The translations under genes and the position numbers were made by a program. Below the pieces are notes generated by a model, which saw only the letters and a program-made list of their open reading frames with translations, had not been told where the DNA came from and did not search any database. This document shows positions 22,590 to 33,726 of a stretch of DNA of 64,000 nt, in pieces. This stretch comes from Riptortus pedestris. Its lineage: Eukaryota > Arthropoda > Insecta > Hemiptera > Alydidae. Every line of letters begins with the position of its first letter. Position 1 is the first letter of the stretch. The DNA lies in the NCBI GenBank assembly GCA_019009955.1, contig CM032230.1, forward strand, positions 8,982,001-9,046,000, given 5' to 3'.

Positions 22590-22790
22590 TAAAAAATCCC
22601 ACTAGTAGAAGTGGGTGTGGGAAGGCAGAAGTCGAGAAAGTACGAAAATCTTGTTTAATATTTGGGCTACGAAAAAATATATATAACAAAAACTGTAGAG
22701 CAACAACAGTATTGGCTTTTTAACGTTTTTCGATTCGTCATATAAGAACGGAAATATTTAATTTAAGCCCTTGCGGAGGAGGGGTGGACT
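22590..22790 (-). mobile_element. HINE-B fragment
   Basis: TAGAAGTGGGTGTGGG, TTAATATTTGGGCTACG and TCGATTCGTCATATAAGAACG correspond to the HINE-B middle. The matching 5' end may be the fragment at 23185. Confidence 0.5.
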
Positions 22791-22845
22791 GGAAACGCGT
22801 CGTGGATGAAATAAATGAAATTATTATTTTTCTATCTCTAGAATA

Positions 22846-22972
22846 TGCTGGATGGTAGAGGAACCAATTGATAAGGATCAATAAGAAGGCCAAGTCCTCT
22901 ACTGTTTTTTAATATAATGCAGAGTGCACTTTCGGAGTCAACGCTCCATCCTCAGTGCCTGCTGACAAACAC
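22846..22972 (-). repeat. Module with CTGAGGA...CCGAAAG core
   Basis: On the minus strand GCAGGCACTGAGGATGGAGC is followed by a loop and CTCCGAAAGTGCACTCTGC. The distal flank CTGGATGGTAGAGGAACC is shared with the 26866 copy (CTGGATGGTGGAGG). It sits inside HINE-derived sequence. Confidence 0.5.
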
Positions 22973-23184
22973 AATCTCGAGTTAATTTAACATTCATAGC
23001 ATGGTCAAAAGCAAAATAAACAATAGTCATAAAAACACACACAAAATAAAGAATAAAAACTATGGAAAATCTTAAAACTAGTCAACTAATAAAAATAGAA
23101 AATCTAATAACTAGTCAACTACTAAAAATTAAAGCGAAAACAAAAATATATTATTTTTCTGACCTTTTAGCTCAAAAATTATAC

Positions 23185-23333
23185 ATATTTGTTTATGTAT
23201 ATATAATTTTGAAAGGACGTCATTTTCATCATCTACTACGCTGGATAAATGGACATCGACTAAATGTTTCTAAAGTAGCGTTATGAGTACAATTCAATAG
23301 CTGGTTTCCCTTAAGACAAATCTGCTAATACAT
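23185..23333 (-). mobile_element. HINE-like 5' end fragment
   Basis: TATATATAATTTTGAAAGGACG, TTTTCATCATCTACTAC, CAATAGCTGGTTTCCCTTAA and ATCTGCTAAT identify a diverged minus-oriented 5' region. Confidence 0.75.
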
Positions 23334-23866
23334 CTACAGTACATTTACGAGGGGCGAAAATATTAAGCAACTAAGAAATAAAGCGACCATGGCTGACAAG
23401 ACCCCAGAGTTTGTCGGCTATTAATATTCGGAACACGACTCGTGCTCATGAAATGAAAATACACTATCCTTTCCCCACTCCAGCTCCTTACAACCCCCGG
23501 GTAATTCAAGAAATGCAGATTGGAGAGTGTGTACGTGAGAGGGGGACAATCTTATCGCCCTATTTTAATGTAGATTTTATTTTTCAATCCAAATGGAAGG
23601 GAAGCAGCATTATAATTACGGGAATCAATCTTGTTTACGGCAGCGTAACAATTGGCCAACTAAATTTGAATTGAATGAGATTGCAGTTCATAGCGAGAGC
23701 TCGTTAAAACTTTTTTAACTTTTATTATTTAATTTCTGAATTTCAATTATGTATTATTCTAATCCAATTCAAACACAAAAGTGGCCAAAACTTTTTATAA
23801 GAAAATACATCAGAATTATATTATATTTAGAAATATAATATGTTTATATAGTGTTGTTAATAAAAT
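23334..23866. other. No recognisable feature
   Basis: An 87-codon open frame at 23411-23674 shows no domain I recognise. I see no splice or promoter support for it. Confidence 0.5.
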
Positions 23867-23992
23867 AAGAGCCAGTCAAGCAGGGGACTAGGGGACAGTC
23901 TGCGTAAACTAAGCAGAATGCTCACGTGAAATTTTACAATTGATAAATCTATATACTGGTAATACTTAACCTTAAGGGAAATCAGCTAAAAT
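23867..23992 (-). mobile_element. Minimal HINE-like copy
   Basis: Only about 125 bp. The 3' terminus has a small insertion in the hairpin (CAGGGGACTAGGGGACAGTC), then TAAACTAAGCAGAATGC, GTGAAATTTTACAATTG, and then directly CTTAAGGGAAATCAGCTAAAA. Nearly the entire body is deleted but both ends remain. Confidence 0.75.
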
Positions 23993-24098
23993 GGCATTTC
24001 TCGAACTAAATTTCGAGTTAATTAAGGTCATAGGATTATGGCATTATCAGGCGAATGAATTTGTATTTTTGTTTTTACGATATGGTGGGCATTAATAT

Positions 24099-24650
24099 CG
24101 TTACGTGTATTACAAAATCAGGAATAAATGTCGTTTATTGGAGTTCTTTTGGATTGAAAAATAAACTCACACAAGCTTCAGAGTTTTTATCCCTGCACAA
24201 TTTATTTAACAATGCACTACACACTTGGTTAATTATTCTTTACTACTACTCACAGTATGCACTGATAGTTTCACTGTTCTTGTTAACACAGTCCAATAAC
24301 TCACTCACGATCACTGAAGTTCACAGAAACACGTCACTGCACTGATCTTCGCAAAGATAACGGCACTGCACTATCCTTTACTTAATCACGGCAGTATACA
24401 GTTCTTGTCATAAACACGGCACGGGACTATTCTTCACATAAAACACTTTACTCCACTGCAACTAAGCTGCACTGAACGCACTGTTGATCACTTGAAGAGA
24501 GCCGAGTACAAACTAAAAATAACTCGGGGTGGGCTGGGTCCTTTTGTAGCTTGTCGGAAAACATCAAAGCAGAATTGTCTGGACTCTTCTAGATCCGGAC
24601 GGGCATTGCCGAGGACGGGGTAGACTATCTGTCAGCACCTTTGATCTACT
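24099..24650 (-). mobile_element. Solo LTR related to the 47-51 kb Gypsy element
   Basis: Read on the minus strand it aligns with the 3' LTR at 50338-51011: TTATTGGACTGTG, ATACTGTGAGTAGTA, AATAAATTGTGCAGGGATAA, CAATCCAAAAGAACTCC, ending ACACGTAACG. It also retains the promoter-side GTAGATCAAAG and a CTACAAAAGGACCC counterpart to TGTAAAAAGG. No internal gag or pol flanks it, which fits LTR-LTR recombination. The 5' edge is cut near 24650. Confidence 0.8.
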
Positions 24651-24687
24651 TCTTACTTCTTAAATATGTGATTAACTCTGTTTAATT

Positions 24688-24813
24688 TTAGCAGATTTCC
24701 CTTAAGGGAAATCAGCTATTGAGGTCGTACTCATGATGCGAGTTTCGAAAAATTTCTTCAAATGTCCATCGATCCTACCCAGGAGATGACGAAAATGACG
24801 TCCGTTTAAAATT

Positions 24814-24873
<60 letters not shown>

Positions 24874-25392
24874 CTGTTAACGCTCTAGCGGCCGCAATTT
24901 TTGTTTGATCTTTTCCAAACTCGGAATTTACTCGTTTTATGTAAAAGAAAGATCAAGTTCGTTAATGGCTGAAATCGGACCAGTGGGAGGGGGGGTTTAG
25001 AAGGGGGATTTTTGAAAATTCAAAATATCTCCGTTATTATGCGTCGGATCGAAAAATTGTATAGAATAAATCTTATTGCAAATTAAATTTACTATAAATA
25101 TTTTTCTATACATTTATTCTGTATCTTGAATATTAACCGAGATATTTGCATTTGTATTCTGCGTGTGGTCATCAGTAGGCGGCCGTTTCCATAACTATTC
25201 GTCCCTCGTGAACAGGTTTAGAGGTTAGGTTAACTGTTTTTGGGGCTAGAAACTACTCGGTTATTACGCCCTAAATAATGTTTTAGGTTTAGAGGTTTCT
25301 TACTACTACAGTTATTTGGCAGATTTCTCTATTGTAAAACTTCTCGTGGGAAATCTGCTTAGTTTACGCAGCCCCTGCGTGACGGACCTTTT
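24688..25392 (+). mobile_element. HINE-like full-length copy, alternative 3' module
   Basis: Complete, with (TA)n at about 24818-24868. In place of the GTGTTGTGTTACC module it has GGTTTAGAGGTTAGGTTAAC and CTAGAAACTACTCGG. It ends with the standard GGGAAATCTGC, hairpin and GACGGACC. Confidence 0.92.
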
Positions 25393-26160
25393 CATATTAG
25401 TAGTTTTCGCAACAATATTATAATACTCTTTTGATCAGTCCTGATCTACACAAACCGTTCGAAATTCAAAGCTTATCCATTGAGATAATTTTCTAAACTC
25501 GCGTCAATCAACTCAGTTGTCTTGATAATATTTGAAGGAAAAATAAAACATTAGAATAATGGAGGTGTCATCCGTAAATCCACAAATCCGAAAACCTACA
25601 TGACGCCATTCACATTTCTACTATCTCGACGTCTGACTTTTATTGACAAATGTCTGACACACAGATATTCTCTTCTCTCTCTCTCTCTCTCTGCCTCAAG
25701 AAGGCTGTTATGATTGTAAATGTATAAAATATTGATATTAAGAGAGAGATTGGGGTGGGTGAGAAGGGGCGGGGGTGGGATTTGAATGATTGAACCGTTG
25801 ACAGGTCATACATCATTGGACCAAGCTCTCAGGGGTTGTAGCTCACATACACCTCCCTGGGATTTTACACCTAGATCTCCACCTCATATTTCCTCATCAA
25901 ATATCAACCAAGGTGAATCTCAGCAGCGGAAATAAGAAACATTTCCCCGAAAAAGAAATACCTCACAGAAATAAATAAAACATGGAAATAAATAAATCGA
26001 CTAGAATGGGTACAGCCACCATAACACCATATCCGTTAATTAAGATAAAATGAAATGAATTTATTGCCATTAAATGATAATATATCATATAATACGTCAA
26101 ATATTTTAATTTTTTCTATAAATAAATTGCTAATATTATGTAAACTAATTTATTTATATA
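25393..26160. other. No recognisable feature
   Basis: Contains a short (CT)n at about 25673-25694 and a G-rich stretch near 25750. No gene or dispersed repeat identified. Confidence 0.5.
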
Positions 26161-26164
26161 TTTT

Positions 26165-26638
26165 CAGGTAAGATAAAACACCTCTTGCCTTCACTGTTCT
26201 TTATTCGTTGCGACAGAGCGTTTTCGGAGCATACGCTCCATCATCAGTGCCCTGCTGGCAAACAAATACCATAAAAACGTTGTACAATATGTCATTTAAT
26301 TAAACAATTTAGAAAATATATGTACATGTCGATGGTCAAGAGTTAAAACATACAACTTTAAAATTTTTTTTAAAAAATTAGTGTCCCAGTAAATATTTAC
26401 AGAAATAAGAAAAACTATTTTTACAGATTAAAAATAAAAATTAAAAACTTGTCAGTAGAATATATACAAAATTTCAATAAATACACATATACTTTCTAAA
26501 TTGTTTAATTAAATGACATATTGTACAATGTTTTTATGGTATTTGTTTGCCAGCACTGATGATGAAGCGTATGCTCTGAAAGCGCTCTGTCGCAACGAAT
26601 AAAGAACAGTGAAAACAAGAGGCGTTTTTTCTTACCTG
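26165..26638. repeat. Large inverted repeat with CTGATGA...GAAA core in each arm
   Basis: Arms of about 155 bp (26165-26323 and 26486-26638) are nearly perfect reverse complements around a spacer of about 160 bp. In the right arm GCACTGATGATGAAGCG is followed by TATGCTCTGAAAGCGCTCTG and TCGCAACGAATAAAG. The left arm has the complement with a better stem (GGAGC/GCTCC). The arms begin and end in CAGGTAAG / CTTACCTG. It resembles the 11.5-kb inverted repeat in plan. Confidence 0.8.
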
Positions 26639-26773
26639 AGATAATAATTCCTTCACCATCCAGCTCCTCAAAAATGGGTATTTATATATTATTGAATAGC
26701 ATATATATAATTATGCACAATTAGCTCAAATTCCATAAATACATGTTATAAATAGTTACATTAATACATATTA

Positions 26774-26777
<4 letters not shown>

Positions 26778-26825
<48 letters not shown>
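26778..26825. repeat. (TA)n microsatellite
   Basis: About 24 TA dinucleotides, not inside a recognisable HINE copy. Confidence 0.9.
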
Positions 26826-26827
<2 letters not shown>

Positions 26828-26865
26828 TATATCTAGTATACTTAAACAATACTTGTGTTACTCGG

Positions 26866-27010
26866 GATTTGGGCTGGATGGTGGAGGTGCATCATCAACG
26901 GAAGGATCAAAAAGTCAAAACACCTCCACTCTTAAAACTTCTTTTATTACAGGAAAAGTACTTTCGGGGCGAACCGTTCCATCTTCAGTGCTCTGTGACA
27001 CAACACTTAC
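26866..27010 (-). repeat. Module with CTGAAGA...CCGAAAG core
   Basis: On the minus strand GAGCACTGAAGATGGAACG, a short loop, CGCCCCGAAAGTAC, then TCCTGTAATAAAAGAAG. The distal flank is CACCATCCAGC-like, as at 22846 and at the edge of the 26165 inverted repeat. Confidence 0.5.
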
Positions 27011-27084
27011 ACTTTGAAAAACATGTAATATATAAATAAATGTATAAGTCAACAAAGGTTTATACTTGTGTTATATAATAAACC

Positions 27085-27820
27085 ACATTCATGTAAAACA
27101 AAAGATCAAGTTCGTTAACGGCTGAAATCGGACCAGGGGGAGAGGGGTTTTAAAGGGGGAGATTTTTGAAAATTCGAAATAGCTCCGTTACTATAAATCG
27201 GATCGAAAAAGTGTATATAATAAGCCTTATTTCAAATTAACTGTACTATAAATATTGTTATATACATTTATTCTCTATCTTGAATATTAACCGAGATATT
27301 CCCATTTTTCAGTTTTCAGCCTTCAGCAAACCCCCATTTCTATTCGTGTTACACAAACAATACTCTGTTATATAATAAACCACATTATTCGAAGCTTAAA
27401 TGCCAAATATTGTTTTGAAGTGACCTTTTTTATACGAGATGGATGCAAATATACTCTGGTGACCCCCCCTCCCATGCATAAGTTCTTGGACAACTAAAGT
27501 TTGATTTATTGAGATGCACATTATTCTGATTCATTATAAATTACAGTACAAGATGTAGTACCTAGTTTTCAATAAAATTAATATGTTATATTCTGATATG
27601 TTTCAGTTATTATTTTTTCTTTCCGGTGAGCCGACAGACCTGTTTGTTTACATTTGAGACGCTTACCGCTGGGAGGCGAAAGATTTCTTATCACCGTTTG
27701 TATTTATTCACTTAATATTCACGGTGGTGTTGTGTTAGCTGTATGTAGGTTTTCTCTATTATTAAACTTCACGAGGGAAATCTGCTTAGTTTACGCACCC
27801 CTAGCGTGACGGAGGTTTTA
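27085..27820 (+). mobile_element. HINE-like copy, 5' end missing
   Basis: Begins at ATGTAAAACAAAAGATCAAG in the middle and continues through the long 3' module to GAAATCTGCTTAGTTTACGC and a slightly altered hairpin tail (CACCCCTAGCGTGACGGAGG). Confidence 0.88.
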
Positions 27821-28340
27821 TCTTTCATATGATATTTCTCCTTGTTATAACAAACACAAAATCAACACAAATTAGCGAAATCGGCCCAGCAGTTCATGCG
27901 AGGTGCCGTGACCAAGGGAAATAAGGATTCATTTTGATATATATAGATATTGAAGAACTATGCGTCATTCCATTGCTATGTTTACATTTCTAATCCGGCC
28001 GAGTTCTTGAAAAGCTCTCCTTCCAGTGAAGTGCAGCCTGCCCGGGTATAAAATAATACCTGTGCTGGTGAAGCTAAGCATATGCTTAGAATATAATCTC
28101 TGAGAGTGATATGGAAGGGCTTAAGTTGTCTCGAATCTATTAGAAGGTGGAGTAGTGGCTTCGTGCTTGGAGCTAAAGCCCCAGGCTTAGCTAGTAATCT
28201 GCCCCTATATATCTAGCACTATTATATCCAACATTCTCTCAGGATAAATTTAGAAATTTTAACTATTATTCCCCCCTGGGTCAGCTTACCTCCAAAGGAT
28301 ATTGAATATCTCAATCTATGCCAAACACGAAATCATTACT
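27821..28340. other. No recognisable feature
   Basis: Single-copy-looking sequence with no ORF of note and no repeat shared with the rest of the window. Confidence 0.5.
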
Positions 28341-28345
28341 ATATT

Positions 28346-28665
28346 TTAGCAGATAAAGTTTAAGAGAAATATAAACTTCTGATAGCAGCAATGACTTAGT
28401 TTTCGAAAACGTTTTTCAACGTCCGTCGATTCTACCAAGTTGATGACGAAAGAAAGTAATTCACGCTGGGGCTGCGTAAGCAAAGTAGATCGCCCATATG
28501 TATGACGCACTAGTAATCTTATCCCATCAAATATTCTCTATTTCTATGTAAAAACCCGATAATAAAAGGGTAGTGGGGCTGAACACAAGAGAGTACAAAG
28601 AACTCGCTTAATACCCCAGTTACGAAAATATGTATACAGCAATAATTGTAGATCATAACTCTTAA
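28346..28665. mobile_element. HINE 5' fragment joined to HINE-B 3' fragment
   Basis: A plus-oriented, diverged 5' end (TTAGCAGATAAAG ... GATGACGAAAG, to about 28455) runs straight into a minus-oriented 3' end (TTCACGCTGGGGCTGCG, ATATGTATGACGCAC ... AAATATTCTCTATTTCTA). Confidence 0.6.
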
Positions 28666-29088
28666 AAAAGTCCGTCACGCAGGGGCTGCGTAAACTAAGC
28701 AGATTTCCCACGTGAAGTTAATAGAGAAATCTCTATACGAGAGCCGAACAGTTACGGTCGAACTAGCTTTTGGCGGGAAACTCATTCATCCGTTATCGGC
28801 CCACATTTAATAAAAATGCAAATATTTCGGTTAAAATTCAAGATAGAGAATAAATCTATAGAACAATATTTATAGTAAATTTAATTTTCAATAAGATTGG
28901 TTCTATACAAGTGATCCAACGTATGGTAACGGAGATATTTCGAATTTTCGAAAATCCCCCCTCTAAACCCCACTGATCCGATTTCCGTCATTAACGAACA
29001 TGATATGTCTTTTTGCATAAAACGTTTAAATATCGAGTTTGGTAATGACCAAACAAGAATTGAGACCGCTAGAGCGTTAACAGACAAA

Positions 29089-29157
<69 letters not shown>

Positions 29158-29279
29158 GAACGGACCTCATTTTCGTCATCTCCTGGATAGGATCGATAGA
29201 AATTTGAAGAAGTTTTTCGAAAATCGCGTCATGAGTACGACCTCAATAGCTGATTTCCCTCGAGGGAAATCTGCTAAAA
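28666..29279 (-). mobile_element. HINE-like full-length copy
   Basis: Complete from AAAAGTCCGTCACGCAGGGG to GAGGGAAATCTGCTAAAA with (TA)n at about 29093-29152. The palindrome centre is altered to CCCTCGAGGG, which keeps it symmetrical. Sequence 29280-29480 is a diverged HINE-B middle remnant. Confidence 0.92.
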
Positions 29280-29479
29280 GACTGGTTCTTTAAGATTTTG
29301 CAATAAGGCTCAAAATAAGGAAGATATTTTGAATTATCAAAATCCCACAAAAAAATCCTTTAACTAATATGATCTTTAGTGTGTAATGGTACAGTTAACT
29401 ATGGAGTATGGCATAGAAGAAATAAATACAAGTGTCAAGTCCACAAATTCTTAATTGATGACATCATCACACTACTAAT

Positions 29480-31243
29480 ATGAATGCATCTCACATAGTA
29501 AACATTCTATAAAAACAATATTTGGTATTATAGCTTTTACTAAATAACTGGTTCGTAATATATAACAATTTTTTAGCCAATATGACACGAGTAGGAGTGG
29601 GATTTATTGAAGGCCAAAAACTAAGAAATGCAAATATCTCCGTCCATATTAACGATAGAGCATAAGTGTATCTAAGAATATTAAACTTACATATTATTTT
29701 CAATAAGATTAGTTTTATAAAATTTTTCGATCTGGCGAATAATAACGGACATATTTTGAAGTTTCCAAATATCCCACCTCCTTGTCGGATTTTAGCTATT
29801 GATGAATTTGATCTTTAGTTTTCTATAAACCGTTTAAATATCGAGTTTGGTAATGCTCATATAAAAATTGCAACAACTAGATCGTAAAGAGACAGATATA
29901 TATATACTAGCTCAGATACCCGGCTTCGCTCGGGAATTCATATGAGGCTTAATGGTGATGGTATTTTTTTTGGCAAGGCTTTACTTTGCACAATATTTTG
30001 ACATTTACCCGTCCCAGTGTTTAGTTTAAATACCCGTCGTTTCTGTGGATTTGTTAATAATAAAATTATTTTTTTATGTAAGACTTCATTTACTGTTCTA
30101 CATATTGTCATATTTCCCGTTTCCTGTGCATTATGCATAGATTTGAATTATTAAGCACAAAATATGAACATACATTTGAATTAGTTTTTCCCGGTGAGGT
30201 ACCTTGTAGTTCCAAAGAATTGTTGAGCAAATTTCACTAAATAATAAAATAAACCACTTTGTTATGTGCATATTTGCCAAAACCCCAATAGGAGACGAAA
30301 TATCACTATTTTTAATTTCAGGCCTCCCTTATAACCCCCACTCCTGCCCGTCCCTAGAAATGTTAGTAAAGCTTATTATAAGGAAGACGTTAGTGCTAAT
30401 TCACATACCCAGTTTGGTTTAGTTCGGTTGAGTCTTTTGTGCCAAATAAAATTGTTGACTTCTGCTATCACTTTTTGGCGTATAACGCCTTTATAATTAG
30501 GTATACGACAAAAGTGTATATGACAAAAGTTTCTCTAAATAACAAAATAAACCACTTTTGTTATGTGCATATTTGCCAAAAACCCAATAGGAAACGAAAT
30601 ATCACTATTTTTAATTTCAGGCCTCCCTTATAACCCCCACTCCTGCCCGTCCCTAGAAATGCTAGAATGGCTTATTATAAGGAAGACGTTAGTGCTAATT
30701 CACATACCCAGTTTGGTTTAGTTCGGTTGAGTCTTTTGTGCCAAATAAAATTGTTGATTTCCGCTATAATTTGTAGCGTAAAACGCCTTTATACTTAGGT
30801 ATACGACAAAAGTGTATATCACAAAAGTTACTCTAAATAACAAATTAAACAACTTTTGTTATGTGCATAATTGCTGAAAATGCAATAGGAAACGAAATAT
30901 CACTATTTTTAATTTCAGGCCTCCCTTATAACCCCCACTCCTGTTCGTCTCAGAGGATATTAATATAGCCTAAAGTCTAAGTTGGGTTAGTAGTAATATA
31001 CATAGCAAGTTTCATAAANATTCGGTTCAGCCGTTTATTCGTGAAAAGGTAACAAACAAACAAACAAACAAACAAACAAATAAACAAACAAATAAACAAA
31101 CAAATAAACAAACAAACAGACACCAAAGAAACAAAATGCAGTTATGGTGTCTATGACATGTGAAACGAAAAGTTATGGTGAAATTTCGCGAAAAAAATCA
31201 ATGTACAGACAGAGGTTACAATTTTATATATATATATATAGAT

Positions 31244-31298
<55 letters not shown>

Positions 31299-31440
31299 CA
31301 CACACACACACAGTTTTGATCGAGTCTCATTTTCGTCATCTCCTGAGTAGGATTGATGGACATTTGAGGAAAATGTTTTGAAAATCGCGCCATGAGGACG
31401 ACCTGAAATGCTGATTTCCCATAAGGCGAATCTGCTAAAT
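29480..31440 (-). mobile_element. HINE-like copy split by a (TA)n-targeting element
   Basis: The left part (29480-29907) is the minus-oriented middle down to GTAAAGAGACAGATATATATA. The right part (31225-31440) resumes in (TA)n and continues with CGTCATCTCCTGAGTAGG and a decayed palindrome ending AATCTGCTAAAT. The intervening 29908-31215 is another element, so this HINE was interrupted within its microsatellite. Confidence 0.75.
29908..31215 (+). mobile_element. Interspersed element in (TA)n, with ~299-bp internal tandem repeats
   Basis: Begins ACTAGCTCAGATACCCGGCT followed by TCGCTCGGGAA and ends near CAGAGGTTACAATTTT. It holds TTCGGTTCAGCCGTTTATTC next to an (ACAA)n-rich stretch. Inside, a unit of about 299 bp is tandemly repeated about 2.5 times (anchor GGCCTCCCTTATAACCCCCA at 30320, 30619 and 30917). 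A reverse copy is at 45093-45901. The CCGGCTTCGC...start and the GTTCAGCCGTT block recall a widespread class of invertebrate non-LTR/SINE repeats, but I cannot name the family. One unresolved base lies at 31019. Confidence 0.7.
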
Positions 31441-31623
31441 GAGATCTATTCAAAACTATATGTCGGAGTGAGTGTGTGTGTGTAATCAAAATCACTTATT
31501 TCCATTAAATGTTAACTAAAGATACCATTATACGTCAAATAACGTTTTCTATAAAACGTTTACTAATGTAAATTATTTCAATTCTTAAAATTTTATTACA
31601 TTGCATTTATAGTTATATAAATA

Positions 31624-32215
31624 CATTGTGGCAAGGTTTTTGTTCCATCTTCAATGAAACCCGTATCTCAATACAATTCCGTAGCTTTGAAGAGGCCTCC
31701 GCATGGTGCTGCCATCTCTGTCCAGCTCTGGGAACCACCAGCAAAGCATTTTTAAGAAGTACCTTCTTTAAGGTTCACTTTTGGATTTATCAACCTGTAA
31801 CATTTGCAGAATTCCAGTGTGAATTCTTTCCAAAACATGAGGGTGTTATGTCAAGACTTGTTGCTAATGATCTGTATACTCTTCTTCTTCCTCATCATGA
31901 TGACTTCCTTCTTTATTCAGTTAACTTGACACCGGCCTGCTTGGATCCTATATGTCAAACGGCCTTACAACAGGTGTTCTAGCTCTTTCAAAATATCTAG
32001 TTTCATTTATGGCTGGAGTAGCATCATCATCTCCCTTCACAGCAGAGTTGTTCCTCCAGTAGTTCCTCTGTTCTTGTTGAAAGTTACTACCACTTTTCCC
32101 GCCTTCCTCGAAAAACTTAGGTGTTGACCTTGGCTCGATTTCTAATGATATAGCTCTCTTAATAAAATGTCTCAATTTATCTATAATACCCGTGGGAAAT
32201 TTTTCTTTTAACAAA
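31624..32215 (-). other. Possible unassigned coding relic
   Basis: On the minus strand a frame at 31948-32214 (88 codons, with YWRNNSAVKGDDDATPAINE) is followed by a further stretch in broken frames including LLVVPRAGQRWQHHAEASSK. Composition is more gene-like than the surrounding DNA. I recognise no family, and stops interrupt it. It may be an exon, a processed pseudogene or chance. Confidence 0.25.
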
Positions 32216-32572
32216 CCTTATAGATATGTTTGGTAAAACAAAGTTCTTTTGGTATAACTATTTTGAAGCCTAATAAATCTATTAAATATGTACTTACAAG
32301 TATTAACGGTGGAGCATTTGTAATTACCACCTTGATAATAACACCTTTATCATTTTAAGAACTTTATTGTAAATCTAGTTTTAGCAGACCTAATATCTTA
32401 TTTACGCTATAACTCAACTGTCATTCGTGATATTCAGACAATTCATTACCTCTAAATAATTGTAAATAGATTCCCTTGGACTGTGTCAATTAAAAATTCA
32501 ATATTATTGTCGTTTAAACGTAATGAAAGTGTCTATCTACCAGTATAGTTACTCACATCGGCATTAGTGTTA

Positions 32573-32694
32573 TTAGCAGATTTCCCATAAGGGAAATCAG
32601 CTATTGAGGTTGTACTCATGACGGAATTTTCGAAATTTTTCTTCAAATGTCCATCGATCCTACCTAATAGATGACGAAAATGAGGTCCATTCAA

Positions 32695-32738
<44 letters not shown>

Positions 32739-33111
32739 CTGTCAGCGCTCTAGCGGTCCGAATTTTTGTTTATTCCTTACCAAACTCGATATTTAGTCGT
32801 TTTATGTAAAATAAAAGAACAAGTTCGTTAACGGCTGAAATCGGACAAGAGTGGGGATCGGGTTTAGAGGGGAGGATTTTCGAAAATTCGAAATATCTCC
32901 GTTACTATACGTTGGATCAAAAAGTATACAGAAACAATCTTATTGCAAATTAAATTTACTATAAATATTGTTCTATAGATTTATTCTCTATCTTGAATAT
33001 TAATCGAGATATTTGCATTTTATTAAATCTTGGCGGCTAACGGACGAAAGTGAGTTTCCCGCCAAATGCTAGTTCGTCCACTTCACGTGGGAAATCTGCT
33101 TAGTTTACGCA
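32573..33111 (+). mobile_element. HINE-like copy, terminal hairpin missing
   Basis: Starts TTAGCAGATTTCCCATAAGG, with (TA)n at about 32699-32735 and the standard middle. It ends at GGGAAATCTGCTTAGTTTAC, immediately before the hairpin. Confidence 0.88.
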
Positions 33112-33726
33112 TGATTTATACGAATTCCAACGGGTAGAGCCTTTAATCAGCTCGTTGTCCGAAAACTATTGCAAATGAAGATATACCAGCGGAAAGTTAA
33201 TAAATCTGTAAAAGTCTGGAAGGGTACGGGCGAAATTTATTTGGGGCGATCTGAGTGAAGGCTCAGCTGGTGTTGGATTACTGGGGGCGGGGGGTGACAG
33301 ACAGACAGGCATATTGGCCCTATTTACGGATTCTGTCACACTTCTGGATTATCCCTCACTCTGACTGAAGGCTTGTCACAGCTCTCTCTCTCTCTCTCTC
33401 TCTCTCCCAGCTGCTTCATGATTCCGTTAAATGTGGGAAACTCTCTTGAATGGCTGTTTACTAGTTGGAGACCCCTTATCATTCTCCACGATGGAAAGGG
33501 GAGATAAATTCCTGAAATTATCATTCAAATCCAATTGTGAATTATTGTCACTGTTATTGTAGATCATAAGTTGTAAATGTAGGTATGGACAATAATCGAC
33601 AGTCATACATTCCGCGGGGCATTAAAGATTGCAACGAAGTTAACGCTAGAGTTTTCCTGACTGACGTACCATGGGTGCTTTTGACAACACATGGTAACCG
33701 CGCGAAATTGATTCAATGCAACATAC
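33112..33726. other. No recognisable feature
   Basis: Contains a (CT)n microsatellite at about 33381-33407 only. Confidence 0.5.
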
